Source of the DNA: Clostridia bacterium
GTDB lineage: Bacteria; Bacillota; Clostridia; Christensenellales; Aristaeellaceae
Assembly (NCBI GenBank): GCA_017550745.1
Contig: JAFZOG010000071.1
Coordinates: 1 to 38,731, forward strand
Length of the DNA stretch: 38,731 nucleotides
Direction of reading: 5' to 3'
Part shown: positions 15,649 to 23,280 of the stretch, piece by piece
How positions within the stretch are numbered: the stretch's first letter is position 1
Layout of the letters: every line of letters begins with the position of its first letter
Translations under genes and position numbers: made by a program
Notes under the pieces: generated by a model
Told to the model about the DNA's origin: nothing
Seen by the model: the letters and a program-made list of their open reading frames with translations, nothing else
The model's database searches: none

Positions 15649-17034
15649 ATGCCCGTCATCGCGGCCTATATGGTTCCGCATCCTCCGATGATCGTGCCCG
15701 AAGTGGGCCGCGGCAGCGAGGAACAGGTGAAAGCCACAACCGCTGCATATAAGAAGGTCGCGGAGGATATCGCAAATCTGAAACCTGAAACAATCATCAT
15801 TTCCAGCCCCCACGCCACGATGTACGCTGACTATTTCCATATTTCCCCGGGCCGGGGAGCCGCCGGTTCCTTCGCGCAGTTTCACGCGGGCCAGGTACGC
15901 TTCCGGGAGGAATACGACGAAGAACTGGTCAAAGCCATCGAAAGGCTGGCGAAGGAAAACGGCTTCCCTGCGGGAACACAGGGGCAGCGGGAGCCCGCGC
16001 TGGATCACGGGACGATGGTGCCGCTGTATTTCGTGCGCCAGTTCTATTCCGATTTCAAGCTGATTCGGGTGGGCCTGTCGGGCCTGCCGCTGGAAGATCA
16101 TTACAGGCTGGGTCAGCTCATCCGGCAGGCAGTGGAGGAAACAGGCCGCAGGGCAGTGTATATCGCCAGCGGCGACCTTTCCCATAAGCTGCAGGCCTAT
16201 GGGCCTTACGGTTTCTCCCCGGAGGGCCCCCAATACGACGAGCGCGTCATGGATGTATGCGGACGCGCCGCGTTCGGGGAGCTGTTCGATTTCAGCGAGA
16301 GCTTCTGTGAACACGCGGCGGAATGCGGCCACCGCTCCTTTTTGATGATGGCGGGGGCGCTGGACGGCGTTGCTGTGGAAGCGGAGCGGCTGTCCCATGA
16401 GGATGTGACCGGCGTAGGCTACGGCATCTGTACCTTTCATCCGATGGGAACGGACGGCAGCCGCCGATTTCTGGCCATTCGGCAGAAACGCGAAGAACAG
16501 CGGCTTTCTGAGCAGCATCAGAACTGCGACCCATGGGTGCGGCTGGCCTGGCAGTCGGTGGAAAGCTTTGTGCTGCATCGCCGCGTCATGGCTGTTCCGG
16601 ACGGCCTGCCGGATGCGCTGTTCCACCGCCGCGCCGGGGCGTTCGTGTCCATCCACAAGCAGGGGCGGCTGCGGGGCTGCATCGGCACCATATCCCCCAC
16701 GCGGGACAGCCTGGCGGAAGAAATCATCCGCAATGCCGTGAGCGCCGCCGTTCATGATCCCCGGTTTGATCCCATCCGTGCTGATGAGCTTCCGTGGCTG
16801 GAAATCAACGTGGACGTGCTGGGGGAACCGGAAGAGATTCAGTCCGAATCTGAACTGGACGTCAAGCGCTACGGCGTGATCGTGAGCAAGGGCAGCCGCC
16901 GGGGCTTGCTGCTGCCCGACTTGGAGGGCGTGGACACGGTGGAACAGCAGGTGGCGATCGCAAAGCAAAAAGCAGGCATCGGGGCGAAGGAGAAGGTTTC
17001 CTTGCAGCGCTTTGAAGTGGTCAGGCATACCTGA
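15649..17034 (+). CDS. AmmeMemoRadiSam system MEMO-AMMECR1 fusion protein
   Basis: Two-domain protein of 461 residues whose biochemical role is not established. Residues 1-270 are a MEMO/LigB-type fold related to class III extradiol dioxygenases: MVPHPPMIVPEVGRG, SSPHATMYADYF, LDHGTMVPLYF and ASGDLSHKL carry the His and Asp residues at the usual metal site. Residues 285-461 are AMMECR1 (AmrA): GAFVSIHKQGRLRGCIGTISP with the invariant LRGCIG, then DPRFDPIRADELPWLEINVDVL and VSKGSRRGLLLPDLEGVDTVEQQ. In many genomes these are separate proteins beside a radical SAM enzyme; here they are one chain, followed 17 bases later by that enzyme. There is no signal peptide, so it acts in the cytoplasm. Confidence 0.92.
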   Translation: MPVIAAYMVPHPPMIVPEVGRGSEEQVKATTAAYKKVAEDIANLKPETIIISSPHATMYADYFHISPGRGAAGSFAQFHAGQVRFREEYDEELVKAIERLAKENGFPAGTQGQREPALDHGTMVPLYFVRQFYSDFKLIRVGLSGLPLEDHYRLGQLIRQAVEETGRRAVYIASGDLSHKLQAYGPYGFSPEGPQYDERVMDVCGRAAFGELFDFSESFCEHAAECGHRSFLMMAGALDGVAVEAERLSHEDVTGVGYGICTFHPMGTDGSRRFLAIRQKREEQRLSEQHQNCDPWVRLAWQSVESFVLHRRVMAVPDGLPDALFHRRAGAFVSIHKQGRLRGCIGTISPTRDSLAEEIIRNAVSAAVHDPRFDPIRADELPWLEINVDVLGEPEEIQSESELDVKRYGVIVSKGSRRGLLLPDLEGVDTVEQQVAIAKQKAGIGAKEKVSLQRFEVVRHT

Positions 17035-17051
17035 GATGGAGGAAAAAAGCA

Positions 17052-17912
17052 ATGGCGCGGTGTGATGTTTGCTTTCGCCACTGTGAAATACAGGAAGGAC
17101 ATAAGGGCTTTTGCGGCGCGCGAACCTGCGCGGGCGGCAGGATCATTGCGGAGAATTACGGAAAGGTCACCGGCATAGCGCTGGATCCCATTGAAAAGAA
17201 GCCCCTGCGCCGCTATCTTCCCGGCAGTATGATCCTGTCCGTGGGAAGCTACGGCTGCAACCTGCGGTGCCCCTTCTGCCAGAATCATGATATTTCCTGG
17301 TCAGCGGAGGCCATGGCCTGGGCGGACAAGGCGGAAACCGTCACGCCGGAGGCATTGGTTGATCTGGCGCTCCGGCTCAAAGCCCGCGGCAACATCGGCC
17401 TGGCGTTCACCTACAATGAGCCGTTGATCGGCTGGGAGTTCGTTCGGGACACGGCAAAGCTGACCCATGAAGCCGGGCTAAAAAATGTGCTGGTTACCAA
17501 TGGAACCGCCGAGCTTCCTGTTCTGGAAGAACTGCTGCCCCACATCGACGCCATGAACATCGACTTGAAAGGGTTTACGGAACGCTATTATACCCAAGTG
17601 CTGGGCGGCAGCCTGGACATGGTGAAAGCCTTCATCGCCCGGGCGGTTCAGGGGTGCCACGTGGAACTGACCACCCTCATTGTGCCAAACGAGAATGATT
17701 CCGAGGATGAAATCAGAGCACTGACCGCCTGGGTTTCCGGTTTGAAGGATGGAAACGGACGCGTCATCGGCCCGGAAATCCCGCTGCACATCTCCCGCTT
17801 TTTCCCGCGCTTCCATATGGCGGACAGGCAGGCGACAGAAGTCAAGCGCGTTTACCGCCTGGCTGAAATCGCGCGGGAACGGATAAGATCCGTATACACC
17901 GGGAACTGCTGA
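17052..17912 (+). CDS. amrS: AmmeMemoRadiSam system radical SAM enzyme
   Basis: Radical SAM protein of 286 residues. An N-terminal Cys cluster (C4, C7, C11, C21, C26) resembles the auxiliary cysteines of PflA-like AmrS proteins. The [4Fe-4S] motif is C69-x3-C73-x2-C76 in GCNLRCPFCQNHD. Then follow the SAM-binding FTYNEP and VTNGT stretches, DAMNIDLKG, and a C-terminal HISRFFPRFHM, a signature of this subgroup. The reaction is unknown; a modification carried out with the MEMO-AMMECR1 protein is inferred from gene linkage. GGAGG lies 9 bases before the ATG, and the gene is cotranscribed with the fusion gene upstream. Confidence 0.92.
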   Translation: MARCDVCFRHCEIQEGHKGFCGARTCAGGRIIAENYGKVTGIALDPIEKKPLRRYLPGSMILSVGSYGCNLRCPFCQNHDISWSAEAMAWADKAETVTPEALVDLALRLKARGNIGLAFTYNEPLIGWEFVRDTAKLTHEAGLKNVLVTNGTAELPVLEELLPHIDAMNIDLKGFTERYYTQVLGGSLDMVKAFIARAVQGCHVELTTLIVPNENDSEDEIRALTAWVSGLKDGNGRVIGPEIPLHISRFFPRFHMADRQATEVKRVYRLAEIARERIRSVYTGNC

Positions 17913-17938
17913 GCAGCACCCATGTAAACCCGTTCAAA

Positions 17939-17973
17939 GCGGCAGCATGCTTTGTATTCTGCCGCCATTTTAT
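17939..17973 (+). terminator. Terminator of the AmmeMemoRadiSam operon
   Basis: GCGGCAG (17939-17945) pairs with CTGCCGC (17959-17965); the 13-base loop and a following CATTTTATT make a moderately strong plus-strand terminator 26 bases after the amrS stop codon. Confidence 0.7.
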
Positions 17974-18056
17974 TCTGAATGACAAGCATGTACATATGCC
18001 GGGCGAGAAAGGCGCTCCAGCGCTGTGCTGCCCGGATTGAAGCGGCGCCGGGACGG

Positions 18057-18076
18057 AAAAAAAGCCTCCGGCTTTT
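18057..18076. terminator. Bidirectional terminator between convergent genes
   Basis: AAAAGCC (18060-18066) and GGCTTTT (18070-18076) with a TCC loop. The A and T runs on either side make it usable in both directions, between amrS and the CPBP gene that ends at 18133. The bases between the two terminators contain further GC-rich inverted repeats. Confidence 0.65.
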
Positions 18077-18132
18077 GCGCCTGACTTGAGTGGCAGGATA
18101 AAAAACTGCATATTGAAAGGCATAAAACAGTA

Positions 18133-18978
18133 TTATTCTTCTGATATGGTCTGCAGCAGCCTGCCCACATGGCGGGTTTCAAAGAACATATCTTTGTTTG
18201 CCATCACGATCACGGCCGCGGCTGCGGTGACGACGATGGTTTCCACGCATTTCGTTTCCGGCGTCATGGCGATTTTTTCCTGCATGAAATTGACAAACAG
18301 ATGAAACACCATGCAGGCAAGGATGCTTCGGTCGCTCACCAGATAGACCCATGTGATGATGAAGCCCAGCGGGATGCCGCTGATAAAGAAATTGACCACA
18401 TACAGGGGATTCACCATCAGGCCCGCCTGGTAAGTGCCGCGAATGAAGATGAGGGGAAGATGCCACAGGGACCACAGCGCGCCAAAGATCATGGATTCCC
18501 AAAACCAATTCATATATTGGCCTATGGAATCCTCGCAGTATCCTTTCCAGCCCACTTCTTCAATGATGGAAGCGAACAGGATCGTAAGCAATGCGCTGCC
18601 GATGCCAACGCCGGTAAAGGAAAAATCCTCCGTCCAGGAAAACTGATTCAATGATTGCCCAAACGCGAGGGACAGCAGGATAGAACAAACCACGACAAAA
18701 GCGAACAACAGCACCGCCAGAAAAACATTGACCCACTTCACCTTATAGAATCCGACCAGCTTATTCTTCAGATCCCGCTTCAATACATCCGACTTTGACA
18801 GCAGCACAAACAGCGTGGAAACGACAGCCGGCGCGATGAGGCCAAGGGCCATCAGCGCAACGCCAATGTCTTCTGAAACAAAGATCGCCGGGATCCAAAA
18901 AATCCAGGTAAAGAGATACGCCAGGGCGAAAAACTTCACGGGCTTGTATTTATAGCTGTCCTGATACACGATGGTCAT
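18133..18978 (-). CDS. CPBP family intramembrane metalloprotease
   Basis: Membrane protein of 281 residues with about seven hydrophobic segments. It carries the CPBP (Abi/Rce1-like) motifs: E140-E141 in EEVGWKGY (motif 1), H173 in ALWSLWHLPL (motif 2) and H226 in MVFHLFVN (motif 3). All three presumed zinc or catalytic sites are intact. Homologues act as Rce1-like proteases, in bacteriocin immunity or in signalling; the substrate here is unknown. It is the last gene of the TetR-MFS-CPBP operon. Its ATG is 1 base from the MFS stop codon and its Shine-Dalgarno site GGAGG lies inside the end of the MFS gene, so translation is coupled. Confidence 0.9.
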   Translation of the reverse strand: MTIVYQDSYKYKPVKFFALAYLFTWIFWIPAIFVSEDIGVALMALGLIAPAVVSTLFVLLSKSDVLKRDLKNKLVGFYKVKWVNVFLAVLLFAFVVVCSILLSLAFGQSLNQFSWTEDFSFTGVGIGSALLTILFASIIEEVGWKGYCEDSIGQYMNWFWESMIFGALWSLWHLPLIFIRGTYQAGLMVNPLYVVNFFISGIPLGFIITWVYLVSDRSILACMVFHLFVNFMQEKIAMTPETKCVETIVVTAAAAVIVMANKDMFFETRHVGRLLQTISEE

Positions 18979-18979
18979 T

Positions 18980-20227
18980 TTATCGTTCCTCCTTCATCGG
19001 CTGCTGCTCCAGTTCTTTGATTTGTTTGGGAATCAGGATCGAGGCGGCGACCACGGAAAGACAGATCCCCGCAGCAAGGATCACCGCCGCCGCGCCTCGG
19101 CCCACGCCGCGCCCGGTGAGCCGGCCCAGCGCGTCTGCCGCCGCGCCGGAAACGGCGTAAGCGACCACGTAGCCCAATTGGGAAAGAAAACCGATCAGCC
19201 CCCAGGCCCGGCCCTGCACATCGTCCGGGATATTGGTGCGGATCAGGTAATCCAGGCAATTGTTGGCAAAGGGAAGCGCCGCAAAGAACAAAAAACCGAA
19301 CACGCACAGCAGGGGGATATTCTCAAACAGCGGAAAGCCTGCCATAAAGCATCCCGCCAGGATCAGGGAAAGCCCCAGCGTATGAACATAGTGCCCTTTC
19401 AAGCCCTTCACGCCTAAGACCACGCCGCTGACCAGCATTCCGCAGGCGCACACCGATTCCGCCACACCCAGGGTTTTGGCGTCGGAAAAGGACAGGATCA
19501 ACGGCTCGGCTAAAATCTGAAACATACCCATGAACAATGTGACGCCGGAGGAAACCGCCACCAGCAGCAGGATGCCTTTCTTTGCGCGGAGCGCCTGCCA
19601 GCCTCCTTTAACGCTTTGCAGGAAGGCTTCCTTCTTTTCTGCCTCTTTGGCGCCGATGCCCCTTCGCACCACCGCCGCGCCGGCCACAGTCAGGAAGAAG
19701 GTGCAGATGTCGATCACCAGCAGCAGCTTCACGTCGCTGACCGTAAGAAGGAAACCGGCAATGATGGGAGACAGCAGGTATCGGGCGCTGCCGGCCAGCG
19801 AAACAAGGCCGCTGGCCTGGGAGTATTCTTCCCTGGTCAGCAGATCGGTGATCGTAGCGCGGAACGAGGGCTCCAGCAAAGCGGAAAATACCGCGCTGAA
19901 AAATATCCCTACGCAAATCTGCGTCAGCGTCGCGCCGCCCCGCATCATGCAGATCAGGATATACAGGATGCCCAGCGCGGAGCACCCGTCCCCGGTCATC
20001 ATAAGCAGCCGCCGGTCATACCGATCCGCCAATACGCCTGCCGGCACGCTCAAAAGCAGCGTGGGCAGAAAGCCCAGCAGCGTCACCAGCGCCATGCTGG
20101 CGGCGCTGCCCGTCTGCTGAAAAATGTACACGCCCAGGCCGAAGCTGGTCAGCCCTCCGCCGATGGAAGATACCAGTTCGCCTGTCCACAGAAGCAAAAA
20201 ACGGTTGAAATTCTTTCCCTTTTTCAT
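18980..20227 (-). CDS. MFS exporter, MefA/enterobactin-exporter-like
   Basis: Major facilitator protein of 415 residues with 12 predicted membrane segments. The N-terminus FNRFLLLWTGELVSSIGGGL and motif A GVLADRYDRRLLM are typical of the MFS_3 group that includes macrolide exporters and EntS. LEPSFRATITDLL and IRTNIPDDVQGRAWG are further group signatures. It probably exports a toxic small molecule, in a locus controlled by the TetR gene just upstream (gap 11 bases). The stop codon abuts the CPBP gene. The true substrate cannot be read; drug and siderophore are both possible. Confidence 0.9.
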   Translation of the reverse strand: MKKGKNFNRFLLLWTGELVSSIGGGLTSFGLGVYIFQQTGSAASMALVTLLGFLPTLLLSVPAGVLADRYDRRLLMMTGDGCSALGILYILICMMRGGATLTQICVGIFFSAVFSALLEPSFRATITDLLTREEYSQASGLVSLAGSARYLLSPIIAGFLLTVSDVKLLLVIDICTFFLTVAGAAVVRRGIGAKEAEKKEAFLQSVKGGWQALRAKKGILLLVAVSSGVTLFMGMFQILAEPLILSFSDAKTLGVAESVCACGMLVSGVVLGVKGLKGHYVHTLGLSLILAGCFMAGFPLFENIPLLCVFGFLFFAALPFANNCLDYLIRTNIPDDVQGRAWGLIGFLSQLGYVVAYAVSGAAADALGRLTGRGVGRGAAAVILAAGICLSVVAASILIPKQIKELEQQPMKEER

Positions 20228-20238
20228 TTGAATCTCCC

Positions 20239-20829
20239 TTATCGGATCAACTGGCGGATGAAGCCCATGGCGCCGGGCGCGGCCCCCAGCAGCTTTTCCG
20301 TCACATCGATATATACTTCTATTTCATCGGCGGTAAAGCTGGCTTCATCAAATAACCCGCTGCTGAGGATCAGCAGCATTTTGACGCGCTCCGCAATGTG
20401 ATCGCAGGAAAAAACGCCGCGCCGAATCCCCTCCTCCACTGCTTCCGACAAAAGCGGCACGATGATTTCCAGCAGCCTTTGTCCGATTTTCTTGTGCATC
20501 AGAACGTTTTCGGGCCGGTTCAGCGCGTTCTCTATGGGAAGCTCCTCCCGGGATGGACGGAGGGAAGCGATGATCCCCGCGATCTTCTGCGGCACGTCCA
20601 TTTCGGACGCCAGCACCTGCCTGGCACGTTCCGCTTCTTCTTCCAGCATCATCCCAATCACGTCTTCCAGCATCTGTTCTTTGCTTGCAAAATAGTAGTA
20701 ATACGTGCCTTTGGCGATGCCCGCTTCTTCGATGATCTCGTCCACGCTGGTATGCTCATACCCCCTGGAAAGAAACATTCGATACGCGATCTGAAGCAGG
20801 TCCCGCTTCCTCTTTTCTCCTTTCCTCAT
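20239..20829 (-). CDS. TetR/AcrR family repressor of the MFS-CPBP operon
   Basis: DNA-binding repressor of 196 residues. Residues 8-55 form the TetR helix-turn-helix (AYRMFLSRGYEHTSVDEIIEEAGIAKGTYYYYFASKE in outline, with the typical GTYYYYF). The remaining two thirds form the helical ligand-binding and dimer domain, with no close match to a known effector class. AAAGGAGG lies 7 bases before the ATG. It is the first gene of its own operon, and two palindromes around the promoter are likely its operators, so it should repress itself and the exporter until a ligand binds. Confidence 0.92.
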   Translation of the reverse strand: MRKGEKRKRDLLQIAYRMFLSRGYEHTSVDEIIEEAGIAKGTYYYYFASKEQMLEDVIGMMLEEEAERARQVLASEMDVPQKIAGIIASLRPSREELPIENALNRPENVLMHKKIGQRLLEIIVPLLSEAVEEGIRRGVFSCDHIAERVKMLLILSSGLFDEASFTADEIEVYIDVTEKLLGAAPGAMGFIRQLIR

Positions 20830-20845
20830 GCGTCAGCCTCCTTTC

Positions 20846-20860
20846 TCGACTATCAGTCGA
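20846..20860. promoter_or_regulatory. Operator 1, likely TetR-family site at the transcription start
   Basis: TCGACTATCAGTCGA is a perfect inverted repeat (6 + 3 + 6). It lies over the transcription start, between the -10 box and the start codon of the regulator gene. Confidence 0.7.
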
Positions 20861-20865
20861 TAATG

Positions 20866-20894
20866 AGTATAACGCTTCTTTTTCCAGCTGTCAA
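20866..20894 (-). promoter_or_regulatory. Consensus promoter of the TetR-MFS-CPBP operon
   Basis: On the minus strand TTGACA (complement of 20889-20894), a 17-base spacer and TATACT (complement of 20866-20871). The -35 is perfect and the -10 is one base off consensus. Transcription would start near 20859, inside the downstream operator. Confidence 0.85.
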
Positions 20895-20912
20895 TACTTT
20901 TTTCGACCGTTA

Positions 20913-20927
20913 GTCTAAAAAAGCACG
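20913..20927. promoter_or_regulatory. Operator 2, likely TetR-family site upstream of the -35
   Basis: TCGACCGTTAGTCTA matches operator 1 at 11 of 15 positions and keeps the TCGAC...AGTC core. The centres of the two sites are 67 bases apart, with the promoter between them. Confidence 0.6.
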
Positions 20928-21047
20928 GTGTTTTTCAATATCACAATCAAATTGGTGCATTCTGCGACACCCGGCGGCCGCAGTTGCGGTTTGTAACGGC
21001 CACCGGGCGGAAGCAGAACGGCCGGATTGCGGCGTATGAGCGGCCGC

Positions 21048-21251
21048 CTAAATCCTGGGAGCAATGACCACGGTGAAGTGCTTTGTGGCTCTCTTCAGCA
21101 GGGCATTAGAAGCCACTTCGTCATTGTAGATCATGGCTGTCCAGCTTTTAGGTTCACGCTGGGAACAGATGATTGTACTGTTGCCTAACTCGGATCGTTT
21201 CTCCATGATTTCAAACAGGACTTTGATTTCGCGTTCATCCGTGATCGAGTG
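21048..21251 (-). pseudogene. Remnant of an IstB-like transposition helper ATPase (IS21 family)
   Basis: The last ~65 residues of a minus-strand frame match the C-terminal part of IstB: DEREIKVLFEIMEKR, STIICSQREPKSW, NDEVASNALLKRATKHF. Walker A and B regions are missing, and upstream (to 21386) the frame no longer looks like IstB. The IstA partner is also absent. The flank at 20940-21047 is GC-rich and could be the end of the old element, but no terminal repeats can be defined. It marks an old, decayed insertion between the TetR operon and the two-component genes. Confidence 0.6.
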
Positions 21252-21684
21252 CAGGCGCGCTTTATCTGGGTAGTGTGAACACTCTCTAATCACCGGAAAC
21301 TTGATAACATGATCGGCGAGTATGTAAAGCAAAAGAGGAAATATTTGTAAAGGATCCCGTGACAGGTTTGAGCCGGGGCGAAGCATTGAACTTCCCCTGG
21401 CTTTTTGCTTTTTTCCTTATTCCGCCTACGATTTTTCGGTATAATTAAATGGGTTTTTCTACGATTTAAAAATGCCAGAAAGCAGCAGATATTTAGCGGC
21501 AAAAGCAATGGAAAAGAACGAACCATTTGAGAAGATGAAGCCTTCGAGAGAGCTGGCAGTTTCCATACACATAACATGGATCATCATGATTTTGGTCTTA
21601 CATGCGATGATCGAGGCGTTTGACGCATTTTCAATCCGCATGAAGCTCCAAGCCATCCGGAACAAAATAGGTGGCGAAATCATT
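21252..21684. other. AT-rich stretch without a recognisable gene
   Basis: Base composition is clearly lower in GC than the neighbouring genes. A 74-codon frame on the minus strand begins at 21683, only 1 base after the response-regulator stop codon (TAAAATG), but it has no Shine-Dalgarno site and no similarity I recognise. An overlapping plus-strand frame from 21472 runs into the antisense of the regulator gene. Both are treated as non-coding. The stretch adjoins the IstB remnant and may be insertion debris. Confidence 0.5.
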
Positions 21685-23280
21685 TTACTCGGAGGTCTCT
21701 TCCAGCTTCAGCATAGAGGCTCTGTATTGCTGCGGGCTTACACCGGTTTCCTTTTTGAAGAGCGTTGAAAAATAAGAAAAATTATCAAAACCGGTTTGCA
21801 TCGCAACTTCCGAAACGGAAAGCTCTCCTCTGGAAAGCAGCTTTCGCGCTTGCTCCAGTCGGTAATCCCGCAAAAAATCCATCATGAATTTACCGGTTTT
21901 TTTGCTGTACAGCTTTGCTAAATATTGTGGTGTCAGATGGAACTCCGCTGCAATCTGATCTCGACTTAAGGGTTCAAAATAGTGAGCCACCATATAGGCG
22001 TTCACCCGGTCCACCAGGCTGTCCGTCCGGCTTTGTTCCTCCATTGTCTGGAATGCTTTTTCCAGCAGATAATTGGCCCAGCGGATCAAATCCATGGGCG
22101 AGCGGCAGGCGTTGTCCGACAACCGGTCAAAGGCTTCGTCCCCAACCGCTTTGGTCGCCGATACCCCTTCCCTGAGCATATGCGCGTACACAGCCTGGGT
22201 GACTTCCTTCCGCAAGGTATACAGAGTGTGTTCGTTCAGCCGGCGCATGGATAAGCGGATGTCCATTTCCCGCTTGATGCGGTTCAGGATTTCCCGCTTG
22301 TCCATCCGAATCAACAGTGTTTCGATTTCCTGCAAATTCAGAATGGATTGGTCGCCGCTTTCCCGTTCCACCTGACCCTCCCGGAAATATCCGCCAAAGT
22401 GCCCTACGCTGCTGACCATGTTTTTCTGAATCTGCATGAACCCAGATGCCAATTCTGTCAGGGGGCGGGGAAGTCCCACACAGCAGGTGCCATGCAAATG
22501 CAGGGTTTGCTCGCACCGAAGCAGCACCCTTTCGCAGGCTTGTTCCAATTCCGGGCTGTTTTCGGCGGCGGCGACGATCCAAACGTCCGTATCTTCAAAG
22601 CGGATGACAGTGCGGGCGCTGTCCGGCTGATGGAAGATTTCCTCCGCGTACAGGCTTTTCAGGAAGAAAACGAACAGCTTGTTGCCCATCTCCTCCATCT
22701 TCACGGCGTAATCCGTGATGCGGGTGACGATCAGGCAATAGGCTGCGTCGGCGGAAATGAGCAGGCCCCTGGCCGCAAGATCAGCCCGCAGGGTTTGCAA
22801 ATCACCGACAGGCATATTGAGCAGGGACAGCCAGAATGCATTTTCGTCCCGCGTCCGGTTTTTGACGTGCCAATCCCCAATCTCAAGCCGCGCTTGTTCT
22901 TCCTTCTTCCTGGCGATTTTTTTCGCGCATCGCCGGATGGTCAGCTTCATGATTTCCGGATCGAAGGGCTTGATGATGTACTCCATCACCTCCATTTTGA
23001 TGGCGGTGGCGGCGTATTCAAATTTTTCATGGCAGGTAAGCAGCACAAATTCGGTGGGGATGCCCTGCTCCCGAATCCATTGCAGCAGCTCCAACCCGGA
23101 GCCCTTGGGCATTTCAATATCGCTGATGACCAGATCGATACTTTCGCTGCGCAGAATGGCCTTGGCTGGCTGGCAGCTATAGGCGGTATGCACCTTTTTG
23201 ATGCCTAAGGCAGGCCAATCGATGGAGGATAAAATCAGGTCCATGGTGGGAATATCGTCGTCAACCAACAAGATGTTCAT
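21685..23280 (-). CDS. YesN-like response regulator, AraC family
   Basis: Transcription activator of 531 residues. Residues 1-120 are a receiver domain: VDDD at the acidic pocket, phospho-acceptor D54 in VISDIEMPKGSG and the lysine in YIIKPFD. The middle part (about 130-410) is variable and helical, as in YesN proteins. The last ~100 residues form two AraC helix-turn-helix units with IAAEFHLTPQYLAKLYSKKTG and VSEVAMQTGFDNFSYFSTLFKKETGVSPQQYR. The start at 23280 follows GGGAGG by 5 bases; it overlaps the kinase gene by 20 bases, so the two are translationally coupled. The neighbouring Lpl-type transporter and esterases are the likely targets. Confidence 0.93.
   Translation of the reverse strand: MNILLVDDDIPTMDLILSSIDWPALGIKKVHTAYSCQPAKAILRSESIDLVISDIEMPKGSGLELLQWIREQGIPTEFVLLTCHEKFEYAATAIKMEVMEYIIKPFDPEIMKLTIRRCAKKIARKKEEQARLEIGDWHVKNRTRDENAFWLSLLNMPVGDLQTLRADLAARGLLISADAAYCLIVTRITDYAVKMEEMGNKLFVFFLKSLYAEEIFHQPDSARTVIRFEDTDVWIVAAAENSPELEQACERVLLRCEQTLHLHGTCCVGLPRPLTELASGFMQIQKNMVSSVGHFGGYFREGQVERESGDQSILNLQEIETLLIRMDKREILNRIKREMDIRLSMRRLNEHTLYTLRKEVTQAVYAHMLREGVSATKAVGDEAFDRLSDNACRSPMDLIRWANYLLEKAFQTMEEQSRTDSLVDRVNAYMVAHYFEPLSRDQIAAEFHLTPQYLAKLYSKKTGKFMMDFLRDYRLEQARKLLSRGELSVSEVAMQTGFDNFSYFSTLFKKETGVSPQQYRASMLKLEETSE

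Noticed and set aside
21459-21683. Small minus-strand frame starting 1 base after the response-regulator stop codon
   Set aside because: It has no Shine-Dalgarno site, an atypical composition with many Met, Ile and Ser, and no recognisable similarity; translation by reinitiation cannot be excluded but is not supported.
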